Positions 26,436 to 35,603 of a DNA stretch of 64,000 nucleotides are shown here, piece after piece. Within the stretch, counting starts at the first letter, position 1. Every line of letters begins with the position of its first letter. The translations under genes were made by a program, and so were the position numbers. The DNA comes from Tenacibaculum aquimarinum. Lineage in GTDB: Bacteria > Bacteroidota > Bacteroidia > Flavobacteriales > Flavobacteriaceae. The stretch is taken from positions 1 through 64,000 of the forward strand of contig NZ_JAKGSC010000008.1 of the NCBI RefSeq assembly GCF_022478115.1, in the 5' to 3' direction. The notes under the pieces were generated by a model. That model was not told the origin of the DNA. It made no database searches and was given only the letters and a program-made list of their open reading frames with translations.

Positions 26436-27465
26436 ACCTCAATTTGTTAAAGCAGCAGCTTTAAGTAGAGAAATTGCAAAATTTAACAATGTAGAAGAGA
26501 TAATTATTCATACAGGTCAACATTTTGATGAAAATATGAGTGATATATTCTTTGAGCAAATGCATATTCCAAAACCAAATTATAATCTAGGAATTGATAG
26601 TTTGGGTCATGGAGCAATGACCGGTAGAATGATTGAAGGAATTGAGAAAATTACTTTAGAAGAAAAACCAGATTGGATTTTAGTGTATGGAGACACAAAC
26701 TCTACATTAGCTGGAGCAATAGTTGCGTCTAAACTTCATATAAAATTAGCACATGTAGAAGCAGGTTTACGTTCTTACAATATGGAAATGCCAGAAGAAG
26801 TAAATAGAATTTTAACTGACAGAATTAGTAATATTTTATTTTGTCCTACAGAAACAGCTGTAAATAATTTATCTAAGGAAGGATTTGATAATTTTTCTTG
26901 TGAAATAAAAAATGTTGGTGATGTTATGTATGACGCTGCGTTATTTTATAAAAACAAAGCTCAAAAACCAGATTTTAATTTACCCGATGAATTTATTTTA
27001 TCAACCATACATAGAGCTGAGAATACAAATTCAAAAGAGAAATTAAGTTTAATTATTGAATCATTCAATAAAATAAATAAAGAGACACCAGTTGTTTTAA
27101 CATTGCATCCAAGAACCAAGAGTTATATTGAAAAATATAATTTAAAACCAGAATTTACTTTAATTGACCCAGTAGGTTATTTAGAAATGGTTTACATGTT
27201 AAATAATTGTAAGTTAGTGATGACAGATAGTGGTGGATTACAAAAAGAAGCATATTTCTTTGAAAAACCATGTGTAACGCTTAGAGACCAAACAGAATGG
27301 GTTGAACTTGTTAAGCATGGAGCAAATGAACTTACAAATATTTCAATTAATGAAATATTTACAGCTTATGAAAACAGTTTAAATAAAGAAATTGATTTTT
27401 CAAAAGAACTTTATGGAAATGGAAAATCTTCAAATAAAATTATTGAGGCATTACTAGTAAAATAA
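26407..27465 (+). CDS. wbpI: Non-hydrolysing UDP-sugar 2-epimerase, WbpI-like
   Basis: 352 residues. The WecB/WbpI family inverts C2 of UDP-GlcNAc-type sugars. The segments HTGQHFDENMSDIFFEQ, LVYGDTNSTLAGA, HVEAGLRSYNMEMPEEVNR, TIHRAENTN and MTDSGGLQKEAYFFEKPC are all present, and the overall match is closer to WbpI (UDP-GlcNAc3NAcA 2-epimerase) than to WecB, from memory of those sequences. With the WbpB-like enzyme at 21271 it suggests UDP-ManNAc3NAcA. The start overlaps the previous gene by 29 bases, but MKIITIIGARPQFVKA is the exact family N-terminus. Confidence 0.82.
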   Translation: MKIITIIGARPQFVKAAALSREIAKFNNVEEIIIHTGQHFDENMSDIFFEQMHIPKPNYNLGIDSLGHGAMTGRMIEGIEKITLEEKPDWILVYGDTNSTLAGAIVASKLHIKLAHVEAGLRSYNMEMPEEVNRILTDRISNILFCPTETAVNNLSKEGFDNFSCEIKNVGDVMYDAALFYKNKAQKPDFNLPDEFILSTIHRAENTNSKEKLSLIIESFNKINKETPVVLTLHPRTKSYIEKYNLKPEFTLIDPVGYLEMVYMLNNCKLVMTDSGGLQKEAYFFEKPCVTLRDQTEWVELVKHGANELTNISINEIFTAYENSLNKEIDFSKELYGNGKSSNKIIEALLVK

Positions 27466-27472
27466 TAATAAC

Positions 27473-28714
27473 GTGGTAAAAAAAATACTTTCTCTTTTTA
27501 TTATTCTTAGTTTTTTTACAAGAACATTAGCAGCAACTAGTGCAGGTGCTTTGGGTAGAATAACATTGGCTGATTTTTTTGGAGCTTTAGCTATAATAAC
27601 TTTTTTAGCATATAATACAAAATTTAAAATTCCAGTTTTAAGTGTAGGTAATTTTATGTTTGTAATATTGGTTGTGCCTGGTATTATGGCATCATTAGCG
27701 CCCCAAAAAACATTCTTAGAAGTTGTTATTTTATTTTTCCTTTTTTTAGTAGCTGTGTTATTGTATAATACATTTGATTCTAAAAAAGGCTTAGATGAGT
27801 TAATTTTTCTTTTTTCATTAGCAGGGTTGATAGCTTCAGTTACAGGTATTTGGGATACTTTAGCGATGTTTACTTCTTTACCACAAATATTCCCTTCAAG
27901 AGCAGCGGGGGAGGCAATTTCCGGCTTTAGAAACGGAGGGCAAGCAGGAGCGTATATGTTAGTTGTACTCACCATGTTAATACCTTTAAGAGGATCTTCA
28001 CTATTTAACACCTTAGTTCCCAAAACAAAAAAAACAGTAAAATTATCTTTAATTTTTTCTTCAATTTTTCTAATTTTAACGGGTAAGATAGCTGCATATA
28101 TTGGTGTTGGTTTTGGAGTTTTTTTTTATTTGATATTAAGAAGAAAATTTATAATGCTTTTACCTTTGTCTCTATTTTTGGGTTTAGTAGTTTTTTTAAC
28201 ACCATATGTAGAAGTAATTGCGCCGATGTTATATAAGAGGTTGAATTCTAAAATACAAACGCGTATAGTTGATAATGTTTCTGGAGAAAATAATTTAGCT
28301 GAAGAAGGATTTATAGCCGATAATTTTAAAATAGCATTTGAAGTATTTCTTGAGAAACCACTTACTGGTGGAGGTCTCGGAGGTGTTGGAGGAGGCAATT
28401 ATGGTAGTCATGAAATTCATAGTACTTATTTGAAAATTATTGGAGAATGTGGTATTTTTGGAATAATCGGATATAGTCTTTTTATGATTTTATTTTTAAG
28501 AGTATTTTTTTTAAAATCATCCAAGAAATTAAATCCATATAAAAATTATTTAACTTTAATGTTCCCCTTTATATTAGGCTGTTTGGTTAGTTGGAGTTAT
28601 ACATATCATATGAGGAAAAGAGAGTTCTATATTTTATTAACCATAGTAAGTATAACTTACTTTTTAGCAAAAGAGTTTGAAAAAGAGTTAAGTAAAAAAA
28701 AGATACTAGAATGA
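27473..28714 (+). CDS. Wzy/O-antigen ligase-like membrane protein 1
   Basis: 413 residues with about ten or more membrane helices and a large periplasmic loop containing GGGLGGVGGGNYGSHEIHST near residues 301-320, a typical Wzy_C/O-antigen ligase loop. Starts with GTG at 27473. It would polymerise or ligate lipid-linked repeat units. The gene starts 7 bases after the epimerase stop and overlaps the next by four bases. A second polymerase candidate lies at 40121. Confidence 0.85.
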   Translation: MVKKILSLFIILSFFTRTLAATSAGALGRITLADFFGALAIITFLAYNTKFKIPVLSVGNFMFVILVVPGIMASLAPQKTFLEVVILFFLFLVAVLLYNTFDSKKGLDELIFLFSLAGLIASVTGIWDTLAMFTSLPQIFPSRAAGEAISGFRNGGQAGAYMLVVLTMLIPLRGSSLFNTLVPKTKKTVKLSLIFSSIFLILTGKIAAYIGVGFGVFFYLILRRKFIMLLPLSLFLGLVVFLTPYVEVIAPMLYKRLNSKIQTRIVDNVSGENNLAEEGFIADNFKIAFEVFLEKPLTGGGLGGVGGGNYGSHEIHSTYLKIIGECGIFGIIGYSLFMILFLRVFFLKSSKKLNPYKNYLTLMFPFILGCLVSWSYTYHMRKREFYILLTIVSITYFLAKEFEKELSKKKILE

Positions 28715-29295
28715 AAACAATTTCAAAAATAACTACTTTTTTTTGGATGTTAGTTTACCCTTTAAGGTTAAAATTAAAACAAAATATTTTTCTTTCTGGA
28801 AAAATTAAAACAAAAGGCTTACCATATATTCATGTTAAAAATAAATCAAAGATTTTTATAGGGGAAAATGTAACTCTTAACTCTAGTAATTTTGGATATC
28901 ATATAAACCTGCATACTTATGTAAAGCTTTTAGCAGATGGGAAAGAGTCTGAAATACATATTGGAGATAACACAAGAATTCATGGTAGTTGTATTCATAC
29001 TCAATCTAAGATAAGTATTGGAAAAAATTGTTTAATAGCTGCTAACTGCCAAATAATTGATAATAATGGGCATCAAACTTTAATGAAAGACCCAGAAAAT
29101 AGAATACATACTACAGATACACCTAAACCAATTACAATTAAAGACAATGTATGGATAGGTGCAAATTCTTTTATACTGCCAGGTGTTACAATAGAATCTG
29201 GCAGTGTTATTGCAGCGGGAAGTATAGTAAGTAAAGATGTGCCCAAAAACGTAATTATTGGAGGTGTGCCTGCCAAAATATTAAAAACTTTATAG
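28711..29295 (+). CDS. Left-handed beta-helix acyltransferase 2
   Basis: 194 residues. Hexapeptide repeats from about residue 45, an active-site-like CQIIDNNGHQ segment, then ITIKDNVWIGANSFILPGV and VIAAGSIVSKDVPKNVIIGG. Related to WbbJ/LacA-type sugar O-acyltransferases. The N-terminal 20 residues are hydrophobic/basic, perhaps membrane-associated. It overlaps the polymerase gene by four bases and may decorate the sugar added by the neighbouring glycosyltransferase. Confidence 0.83.
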   Translation: MKTISKITTFFWMLVYPLRLKLKQNIFLSGKIKTKGLPYIHVKNKSKIFIGENVTLNSSNFGYHINLHTYVKLLADGKESEIHIGDNTRIHGSCIHTQSKISIGKNCLIAANCQIIDNNGHQTLMKDPENRIHTTDTPKPITIKDNVWIGANSFILPGVTIESGSVIAAGSIVSKDVPKNVIIGGVPAKILKTL

Positions 29296-29299
29296 ATTA

Positions 29300-30625
29300 A
29301 TGAAAAAAGTATTAATTGTATCATATAGTTTTCCACCAGATAATGCTCCTGCAGCACAGAGGCCTTATTTTATGGCTAAATATCTTATTAAGTTAGGTTA
29401 TGAAGTAGTGGTTTTAACAGCCAATAATTCTAATAGCTCTATGGGGAAAAGTAACTGGGCTGATATAAGTGGAATAAAAATTGTAAATATAGACGCAATT
29501 AAAGTTCCTTTTGTTTCTAAAAGAACTAATACCGCAAATGCTAAAGTTAATGTTAAGGGAAAAAAGACTAGAATAAAGACATTTCTATTTTCAACTATTA
29601 GAGCTGTAATGGAAGAATTAATGATTCCAGACAAAGGCCTTGTTTGGTATCCTAACGCATTAAAAGAGGCTAAGAAATTACATAAAGAAAATAACTTTGA
29701 CTTTGTTTTTTCCACTTCTCCATCAATGATAAATCATTTAATTTCTAACAAGTTAAAAAAGAAATTCAAATTAAAGTGGATTGTAGATATTAGAGATTAT
29801 TATTATATTGAAGCTAGAGAAAATGAAGGTTATTTTTTTAGAAAGTTTTTTGATAAAAGAATAGAAAAGAAAGTGCTAGTTAATTCTGATTTAAGTGTAT
29901 TTATTTCTGAGTCAATGAAAGTTGAATATCAAAATAGATATCCATTTTTAAAAGATAAATCTTCAGTTATTTATAACGGTGTAGATAAAAGTGAGTTCAG
30001 TAACTTTAAAACAGATTTAATAAAATCTTCTGATAAAATGACAATATTTTACGCTGGATCATTTTATGCAGGGGTTAGATCTCCTATACCTTTACTTGCT
30101 GCAATAGATAAGCTTATTGATGAAAATAAAGTAAACTTAGATAGAATAGAGCTAAAAATTGCTGGGACATTAGATGATATTACATTTACAAAAATGAAGG
30201 ATTTTAAATCTTTTAAATGTGTAAACTATATTGGGAAAATTACCAGAAAGGAAGTTCTTGAGGAACTAACAAAAGCCCATTTATTATGGTTAATTATAGG
30301 TGATTCCAAAGCACATTACACTGGTTTTCCAGTAAAAGGGTTTGAATATATTGGAGCAAAAACACCTATTTTAGTATTTACTCCTAAGGATTCAGAGCCT
30401 CAAAGAATAATTGAAGAGCTTAATTGTGGAAAAAGATTATCTAATACTTTAGATGAAGTTAATATTACTCAGAACGCAATAAACGTTGGAGAGTATTACC
30501 AAAGTTTTTTATCTGGAGGTTTAAGTAAATCTATAACTATTGATGATAATATACTAAAGAAATACACTAGAAGTTTTCAAGCAGAACAACTGTCAAATCA
30601 ATTTAAAAAAATAAATAATGGATAA
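29300..30625 (+). CDS. Glycosyltransferase family 4 protein (1)
   Basis: 441 residues, GT-B fold. The N-terminus VLIVSYSFPPDNAPAAQRPY is typical of the WbuB-like GT4 group; a SVIYNGVDKSEF linker opens the C-terminal domain and GFPVKGFEYIGAKTPILVF holds the donor site. It would transfer a sugar from a nucleotide donor to the growing undecaprenyl-linked unit on the cytoplasmic side. It overlaps the CapK-like gene by eight bases. Donor and linkage unknown. Confidence 0.88.
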   Translation: MKKVLIVSYSFPPDNAPAAQRPYFMAKYLIKLGYEVVVLTANNSNSSMGKSNWADISGIKIVNIDAIKVPFVSKRTNTANAKVNVKGKKTRIKTFLFSTIRAVMEELMIPDKGLVWYPNALKEAKKLHKENNFDFVFSTSPSMINHLISNKLKKKFKLKWIVDIRDYYYIEARENEGYFFRKFFDKRIEKKVLVNSDLSVFISESMKVEYQNRYPFLKDKSSVIYNGVDKSEFSNFKTDLIKSSDKMTIFYAGSFYAGVRSPIPLLAAIDKLIDENKVNLDRIELKIAGTLDDITFTKMKDFKSFKCVNYIGKITRKEVLEELTKAHLLWLIIGDSKAHYTGFPVKGFEYIGAKTPILVFTPKDSEPQRIIEELNCGKRLSNTLDEVNITQNAINVGEYYQSFLSGGLSKSITIDDNILKKYTRSFQAEQLSNQFKKINNG

Positions 30626-32024
30626 AGAAAAAATATTTTTGTCTTTACCTCATTTTTTTAAAAATATTGCGGTTTCACTCTTAGGAAATAAAAATAAAAG
30701 ACAGCGTAAAAAAGGAAATTACAATTCGTATTTAAATTTATTTAAAGATTCAGCTAGTTGGCCTAAAAATAAACTAGAAAACTACCAAAAAGAAGAACTA
30801 GCAAAACTTTTATTAGAAGTATTTGAGTTTTCTCAATACTATCAGAAAATATTAATAAATTTAAAAGTAAGTAAAGAAGATATAATTAATGCGCCTTTTA
30901 AAGTGTTAAATAAAATGCCCTTTTTAGAGAAAGAAACTTTAAAAAATGATTTAGAATTATTAGTAAATACAATTCCTAATAGAGCTAAAGACCTAGTTAA
31001 CTTTACTAGCGGAACAACAGGAACACCTACAATTACATATTATGATAATGATTCTATTCAGAAAAGTTTTGCTTTGCTTAATAGATACTATAATTTAAGT
31101 GGATTAAAAGAAGGTTTTAAAGGGCTAAGATTATCGGGGAGAATTATTGTTAAACCCAACAAAGTTAAACCCCCTTTTTGGGTTTTTAACTCTTCAGAAA
31201 ATCAGTTGTTTGTTTCAACATATCACTTAAATGAAATAAATTTAAAACCTATAGTAGAAAAAATTAACAAATTCAAACCTGAGTTGATTGAAGGGTATCC
31301 ATCTGCAATTTATATTATATCGAAGTACATTAATGCAAACAATATTAAACTAAGTTTTATCCCTAAATGTATCTCTACTACTGCAGAAACATTATATGAT
31401 TATCAAAAAGAAGAAATTTTTAGGGCTTTTAAAACTACAGCTTTAAATCAATACTCTTCATCCGAGGGTGGAGTTTTTATAACTGAATGTAAAAACGGAA
31501 AGTTACATTTAAATTTAGAATCTGGTATTTTTGAATTTTACAACTTAAAAGGAGAGAATGCAAAACCAGGTGAAATGGCAGAGTTAGTTTCAACCAGTTT
31601 TAGAAATAGTAAAACACCTTTAGTAAGATATAAAACAGGAGATTGGGTTAAGTTACCTGAAAACTTAAGCGAAGTTTGTAGTTGTGGAATGAACTCTTCT
31701 TTTGTAGAAAAAATAATTGGAAGAGAAGATGATATTCTTTTTACTGAAGAGAAAGGATATGTAGGAAGAATGGATACAGCTTATAAAGGTCTTGTTGGTA
31801 TTTCAAAATCTCAAATCATTCAAGAATCACCAAATTTAATTATCGTTAATCAGGTTATTGATGAAGATTATACAAAAGAAATGGATGTTAAGTTTATTAA
31901 AAACTTAAGAGATAGATTAGGTACTACTGTTAATATAAAAATTAATAATGTAGAAAACATTCCTTTAGGAGCTAATGGAAAATTTAATGCAGTAATTAGA
32001 AAATTTGAACTCCCAATAGAATGA
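30618..32024 (+). CDS. CapK/phenylacetate-CoA ligase-like adenylating enzyme
   Basis: 468 residues of the PaaK/CapK branch of the acyl-adenylating superfamily. The AMP-binding loop NFTSGTTGTPTITYYD lies near residues 125-140, and LNQYSSSEGG and LVRYKTGDWV are the expected later motifs. Capsule-locus members (CapK) occur in many polysaccharide clusters, probably activating an acid or amino acid for attachment to a sugar, but the substrate is not established. Overlaps the preceding glycosyltransferase gene by eight bases and the next gene by four. Confidence 0.85.
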   Translation: MDKEKIFLSLPHFFKNIAVSLLGNKNKRQRKKGNYNSYLNLFKDSASWPKNKLENYQKEELAKLLLEVFEFSQYYQKILINLKVSKEDIINAPFKVLNKMPFLEKETLKNDLELLVNTIPNRAKDLVNFTSGTTGTPTITYYDNDSIQKSFALLNRYYNLSGLKEGFKGLRLSGRIIVKPNKVKPPFWVFNSSENQLFVSTYHLNEINLKPIVEKINKFKPELIEGYPSAIYIISKYINANNIKLSFIPKCISTTAETLYDYQKEEIFRAFKTTALNQYSSSEGGVFITECKNGKLHLNLESGIFEFYNLKGENAKPGEMAELVSTSFRNSKTPLVRYKTGDWVKLPENLSEVCSCGMNSSFVEKIIGREDDILFTEEKGYVGRMDTAYKGLVGISKSQIIQESPNLIIVNQVIDEDYTKEMDVKFIKNLRDRLGTTVNIKINNVENIPLGANGKFNAVIRKFELPIE

Positions 32025-33472
32025 AATTAAACAATATATATACATTTTTTATAATAAGTTTTTTCTTTATTAATTGTGCAGCAAACTTATCTAGTAACAC
32101 AACTAATTCATTTAATCAAAAGTCGAATAAATATAATGTAAAAGATTTTGGGGCGAAAGGAGATGGAATTAAAGATGATAGTTTTGCAATCCAAAAATGT
32201 TTTAATTATATAAACTCTATTGGAGGAGGCGTTGCTTTTTTCCCAAAAGGGACTTATATAATTTCAAGAACTGAACAAAATGGTAAAGCGTGGTGTCTTT
32301 TTGCAACAAATAATTTAAAAATTGAAGGAGAGAATAAAGATAGTACTATTATAAAATTAGCTTCTAAACAAAGAAATTATACCAGAATGTTATATGTTGA
32401 GGAAGTTAATAATGTTAAAATAGAAAATATAACTTTTGATGGGAGTAGAATTCTTCAAAATAACCCAACTAAACCAAGTGAGCATTTAGGAGGAGTTTAC
32501 ATTAATTCCTCATCAAATGTAATTATTAAAAAATCTAATTTTATTAATACAGGTGGAGATGGAATAGGAATTAGAGGACCAAACTTACCAAGTAAAAACA
32601 TAGTAGTAGATTCTTGTTTTTTTGATGGAAATTTTAGAAGTGGTGTTGCTTTAGGTAGCGGATTTGACACAGTTAAAATTACTAATAATTTTTTTGGTAA
32701 AAATATAGATGATTCTTCTATAGACACAGAACCAAGTAGCGGTATCTGCGAGAATGTATTAATAGAAAATAATATTATTAAAACAAAATCTCTAGTTACT
32801 ATTGGTGGCCCCAAAATTAATAATACAGGTAAAAAATTTATTATTAGAAATAATAAACTATCAAGTTCTTTGTTTTTAGTAAGAGCCCAAAATGTTATTA
32901 TAGAAAACAATGAGATAACATTAGAAAACCCCAAAAGACCAGCAATAACTTGTCTTGGGAAAAATGATAGTATTTATATTAAAAATAATACCATATCTGT
33001 TAAGAATAAAGACGCTATTCAATTAACACAAGCAAGAGGGGAGAATAACAGGCCAGAGAATATTTTTATAACAAATAATACTATTGCACTTAAAGGAGAA
33101 AAAGTTAAATTAATTAATTCTAGAGGTGTAAAAAATGTTGTTATTAATGATAATACCTTTAAAGGGGATAATAATATTGGCGTTTATTTCTTCTCAAACT
33201 ATAAAATTAATGAAATTACAGTTAACAATAATTTTTTCTCAAACTTTAAGACAAGTATAAAACTTCAACCTTTAAAAAATAAAATATCTAATGTAAATAT
33301 TATTGATAATAAAATTACATCAGTTAATAATTCAGAAAAGAGTATAGATATAGAGTATGCTGGAAGTAAAAATAATTTAATTGAAAACATTTATATTAAA
33401 TCTAATAAATTAAATGGTAAAGTTTATTCAAACGTTACTAAAAGAAAAGATCAACTAATTAAATCTAATTAG
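32021..33472 (+). CDS. Right-handed beta-helix lipoprotein (pectate-lyase/GH28-like fold)
   Basis: 483 residues. A signal peptide with lipobox FFINC makes Cys19 the likely lipidated residue, so the protein sits in a membrane facing the periplasm or surface. The start of the fold, NVKDFGAKGDGIKDDSFAIQ, is that of the pectate-lyase-3/GH28 superfamily, and Asn-rich parallel beta-helix rungs (repeated I-x-N-N-x-I patterns) run to the C-terminus. No catalytic Asp/Arg set can be named with confidence. Inside a biosynthesis operon it could cleave, epimerise or bind the new polysaccharide. Overlaps the CapK-like gene by ATGA. Confidence 0.82.
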   Translation: MKLNNIYTFFIISFFFINCAANLSSNTTNSFNQKSNKYNVKDFGAKGDGIKDDSFAIQKCFNYINSIGGGVAFFPKGTYIISRTEQNGKAWCLFATNNLKIEGENKDSTIIKLASKQRNYTRMLYVEEVNNVKIENITFDGSRILQNNPTKPSEHLGGVYINSSSNVIIKKSNFINTGGDGIGIRGPNLPSKNIVVDSCFFDGNFRSGVALGSGFDTVKITNNFFGKNIDDSSIDTEPSSGICENVLIENNIIKTKSLVTIGGPKINNTGKKFIIRNNKLSSSLFLVRAQNVIIENNEITLENPKRPAITCLGKNDSIYIKNNTISVKNKDAIQLTQARGENNRPENIFITNNTIALKGEKVKLINSRGVKNVVINDNTFKGDNNIGVYFFSNYKINEITVNNNFFSNFKTSIKLQPLKNKISNVNIIDNKITSVNNSEKSIDIEYAGSKNNLIENIYIKSNKLNGKVYSNVTKRKDQLIKSN

Positions 33473-33483
33473 TAATAAGGTTT

Positions 33484-34644
33484 ATGAAAAAGAAGTTAAT
33501 AAGAATTACAACAGTACCACTTTCATTAGAAAAGCTATTAGAAAATCAGCTTAAATTTATGAAGGAATATTATGATATTACCGCTATATCTGCAGAAAAG
33601 GAAAGGTTAGAAAGGTTTGGTGTAGATCAAGAGGTTAAAACTTATTATCTTGAATTAACGAGACAAATAACACCTCTTAAAGATTTTAAGGCGTTATATA
33701 AACTCTATAAATTTCTTAAAAGAGAGAAACCTTTTATAGTACATACACATACACCAAAAGCTGGTTTAATAGGTATGTTAGCGTCTTATTTTGCTAAAAC
33801 ACCAAATAGATTACATACAATTGCTGGCTTACCTCTTTTACAAATGAGCGGGGTAAAAAAACAAATAGTTAACTTAACTGAGAAAATAACTTTTGGTTGT
33901 GCAACAAAAGTTTACCCAAACTCTTTTGAACTTCAAAAAATAGTAAATAAACTAAAATTAGTTAATCCTAAAAAATCTGAAGTAATTGCCAATGGTAGTT
34001 CTAATGGAATAGATACAGGTTACTTTAATCCTAATAATTACTCTGAAGTAAGTAAAAAGGAGCTGAAAAAACAGTTAGGGATTAATGAAAATGATGTGGT
34101 TTTTATCTTTGTTGGTAGAATTGTTGGAGATAAGGGAATTAATGAATTAGTTAAATCTTTTAATACATTATCTTTAGAAGAAAATAACATAAAGCTTTTA
34201 CTTGTAGGCCCTTTAGAAACAGAATTAGATCCTTTAGAAGAAATTACTTTGCATAATATTAAAAGCAATAAAAGCATCATAAGTGTTGGCTATCAAAAAG
34301 ATGTTAGACCTTACTTTTCAGTTTCTAATGTTTTAGCATTTCCTAGTTATAGAGAAGGATTTCCTAATGTAGTTTTACAAGCAGGAGCAATGAAACTACC
34401 AAGTATTGTTTCTAATATTAATGGATGTAATGAGATTATTGTACAAGATGTTAATGGATTAATTATCCCTGTTAAAAACTCAGAGGCATTATATAAAGCA
34501 ATGAAACAGTTATTGTTAAATAAAGACTTAATAACTAATTTCTCAAAAAAATCGAGAGAATTAGTTAAAGAAAAATACGAAAGAAGAGTGGTTTGGGAAG
34601 CACTATTAAAAGAGTATAGGAAATTAGAAGAGCTAAAAGCTTAA
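33484..34644 (+). CDS. Glycosyltransferase family 4 protein (2)
   Basis: 386 residues, GT-B. Features are the HTHTPKAGLIGMLASYFAK segment in the N-domain, NGSSNGIDTGYFNP in the linker, VGRIVGDKGINELV and the donor-binding FPSYREGFPNVVLQAGA with the EX7E-like region. Related to the PglA/galactosyltransferase group. Since pglC, pglD and pglE lie downstream, it could add the second sugar after bacillosamine, but that is inference. Confidence 0.87.
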   Translation: MKKKLIRITTVPLSLEKLLENQLKFMKEYYDITAISAEKERLERFGVDQEVKTYYLELTRQITPLKDFKALYKLYKFLKREKPFIVHTHTPKAGLIGMLASYFAKTPNRLHTIAGLPLLQMSGVKKQIVNLTEKITFGCATKVYPNSFELQKIVNKLKLVNPKKSEVIANGSSNGIDTGYFNPNNYSEVSKKELKKQLGINENDVVFIFVGRIVGDKGINELVKSFNTLSLEENNIKLLLVGPLETELDPLEEITLHNIKSNKSIISVGYQKDVRPYFSVSNVLAFPSYREGFPNVVLQAGAMKLPSIVSNINGCNEIIVQDVNGLIIPVKNSEALYKAMKQLLLNKDLITNFSKKSRELVKEKYERRVVWEALLKEYRKLEELKA

Positions 34645-34673
34645 TTATTTATACTTTTGAAAAAAAATAAAAT

Positions 34674-35600
34674 ATGTTAAATTGGTTACCAAAAGGTAAA
34701 AAAGCGGCAATTTGTTTTACTATAGATGACATTCATCCAGGTAAAAGTTCTGACTTTTATGAAGCAGGAGGAGATTTAGATAAAGGAAGTCTAGGTTATG
34801 TACAAAGACTTATGGATAAACATCCTAAGTTAAAAACAACTTTATTTACAACTGCAGATTGGAGAGAAATATCTCCTGTACCTACAAGGAAGCTTGCGGC
34901 AAAGATACCTTTCTTGAAAGATAAAATGTATTTAGCTAAGGTTCTTAAAAAAGGAACAATGGCATTAGATAAACATCCTGAGTTTATTAAGTTTTTAAAT
35001 AATGAAACACGTTTTGAAATTGGTCTTCATGGATTACATCATATTCATAAAGGAGAAAAACTTCCACAGGAGTTTCAGAATCAAACAGAAGAAGAGTTTG
35101 ATATCATTTTAAAGAAAATGCTTAAAATATTTGATGATTCTGGAATAAAATATGTTAAAGGAATTTGCCCACCAAGTTGGCATGCTCCAGATAAATTACA
35201 AAATCAATTAATAAAAAATGACATTAAATTTGTAGCTTCTGCAAGAGATATTTTTACACCAATATCCGAAGATGCTAAAACAAATATGAGCGGATTAAAA
35301 GATTTGCCTTTAATATATCCTACACAAATTAAAAATAATAAGTTAATACATTTCCCCTCAAACTTTCAGGCAACATCTAAGCCAGAGCGTGCTTTTGAAA
35401 TTATTGAAAATAGGGGACTATTAGCAATAAAAGCACATATTATTAAGAATGCTAATGGTATGATTGCTTTAGATGGAGTTGATCAGTTATATATGAATTA
35501 CCTAGACGTTTTATTAACTGAAATTGAAGGAAAATATGGTGATGATATTTGGTGGACAACAATGGGAGAAATGAGTGAGTTTATTTCAAAAAATAATTAA
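34674..35600 (+). CDS. Polysaccharide deacetylase-like protein (2)
   Basis: 308 residues. NodB-related: ICFTIDDIHPGK near residue 14 supplies the acidic pair, and GLHGLHHIHKGEK near 122-134 gives a H-x3-H metal site. A later CPPSWHAPDKLQ matches the third family motif. No signal peptide, so probably cytoplasmic. It differs from the deacetylase at 25086, being shorter and without the N-terminal domain. Likely an N- or O-deacetylase in repeat-unit assembly. Confidence 0.8.
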   Translation: MLNWLPKGKKAAICFTIDDIHPGKSSDFYEAGGDLDKGSLGYVQRLMDKHPKLKTTLFTTADWREISPVPTRKLAAKIPFLKDKMYLAKVLKKGTMALDKHPEFIKFLNNETRFEIGLHGLHHIHKGEKLPQEFQNQTEEEFDIILKKMLKIFDDSGIKYVKGICPPSWHAPDKLQNQLIKNDIKFVASARDIFTPISEDAKTNMSGLKDLPLIYPTQIKNNKLIHFPSNFQATSKPERAFEIIENRGLLAIKAHIIKNANGMIALDGVDQLYMNYLDVLLTEIEGKYGDDIWWTTMGEMSEFISKNN

Positions 35601-35603
35601 ATT

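Noticed and set aside
27454..28023. Open frame of 189 codons on the minus strand under the Wzy-like gene
   Set aside because: Antisense to a membrane protein gene; its Ala/Pro/Lys-rich product mirrors the codons of the real gene and has no recognisable fold.
32400..33460. Possible DNA tandem repeat in the beta-helix gene
   Set aside because: The periodic Asn/Ile pattern is in the protein rungs; the DNA copies are too different to be a tandem repeat.
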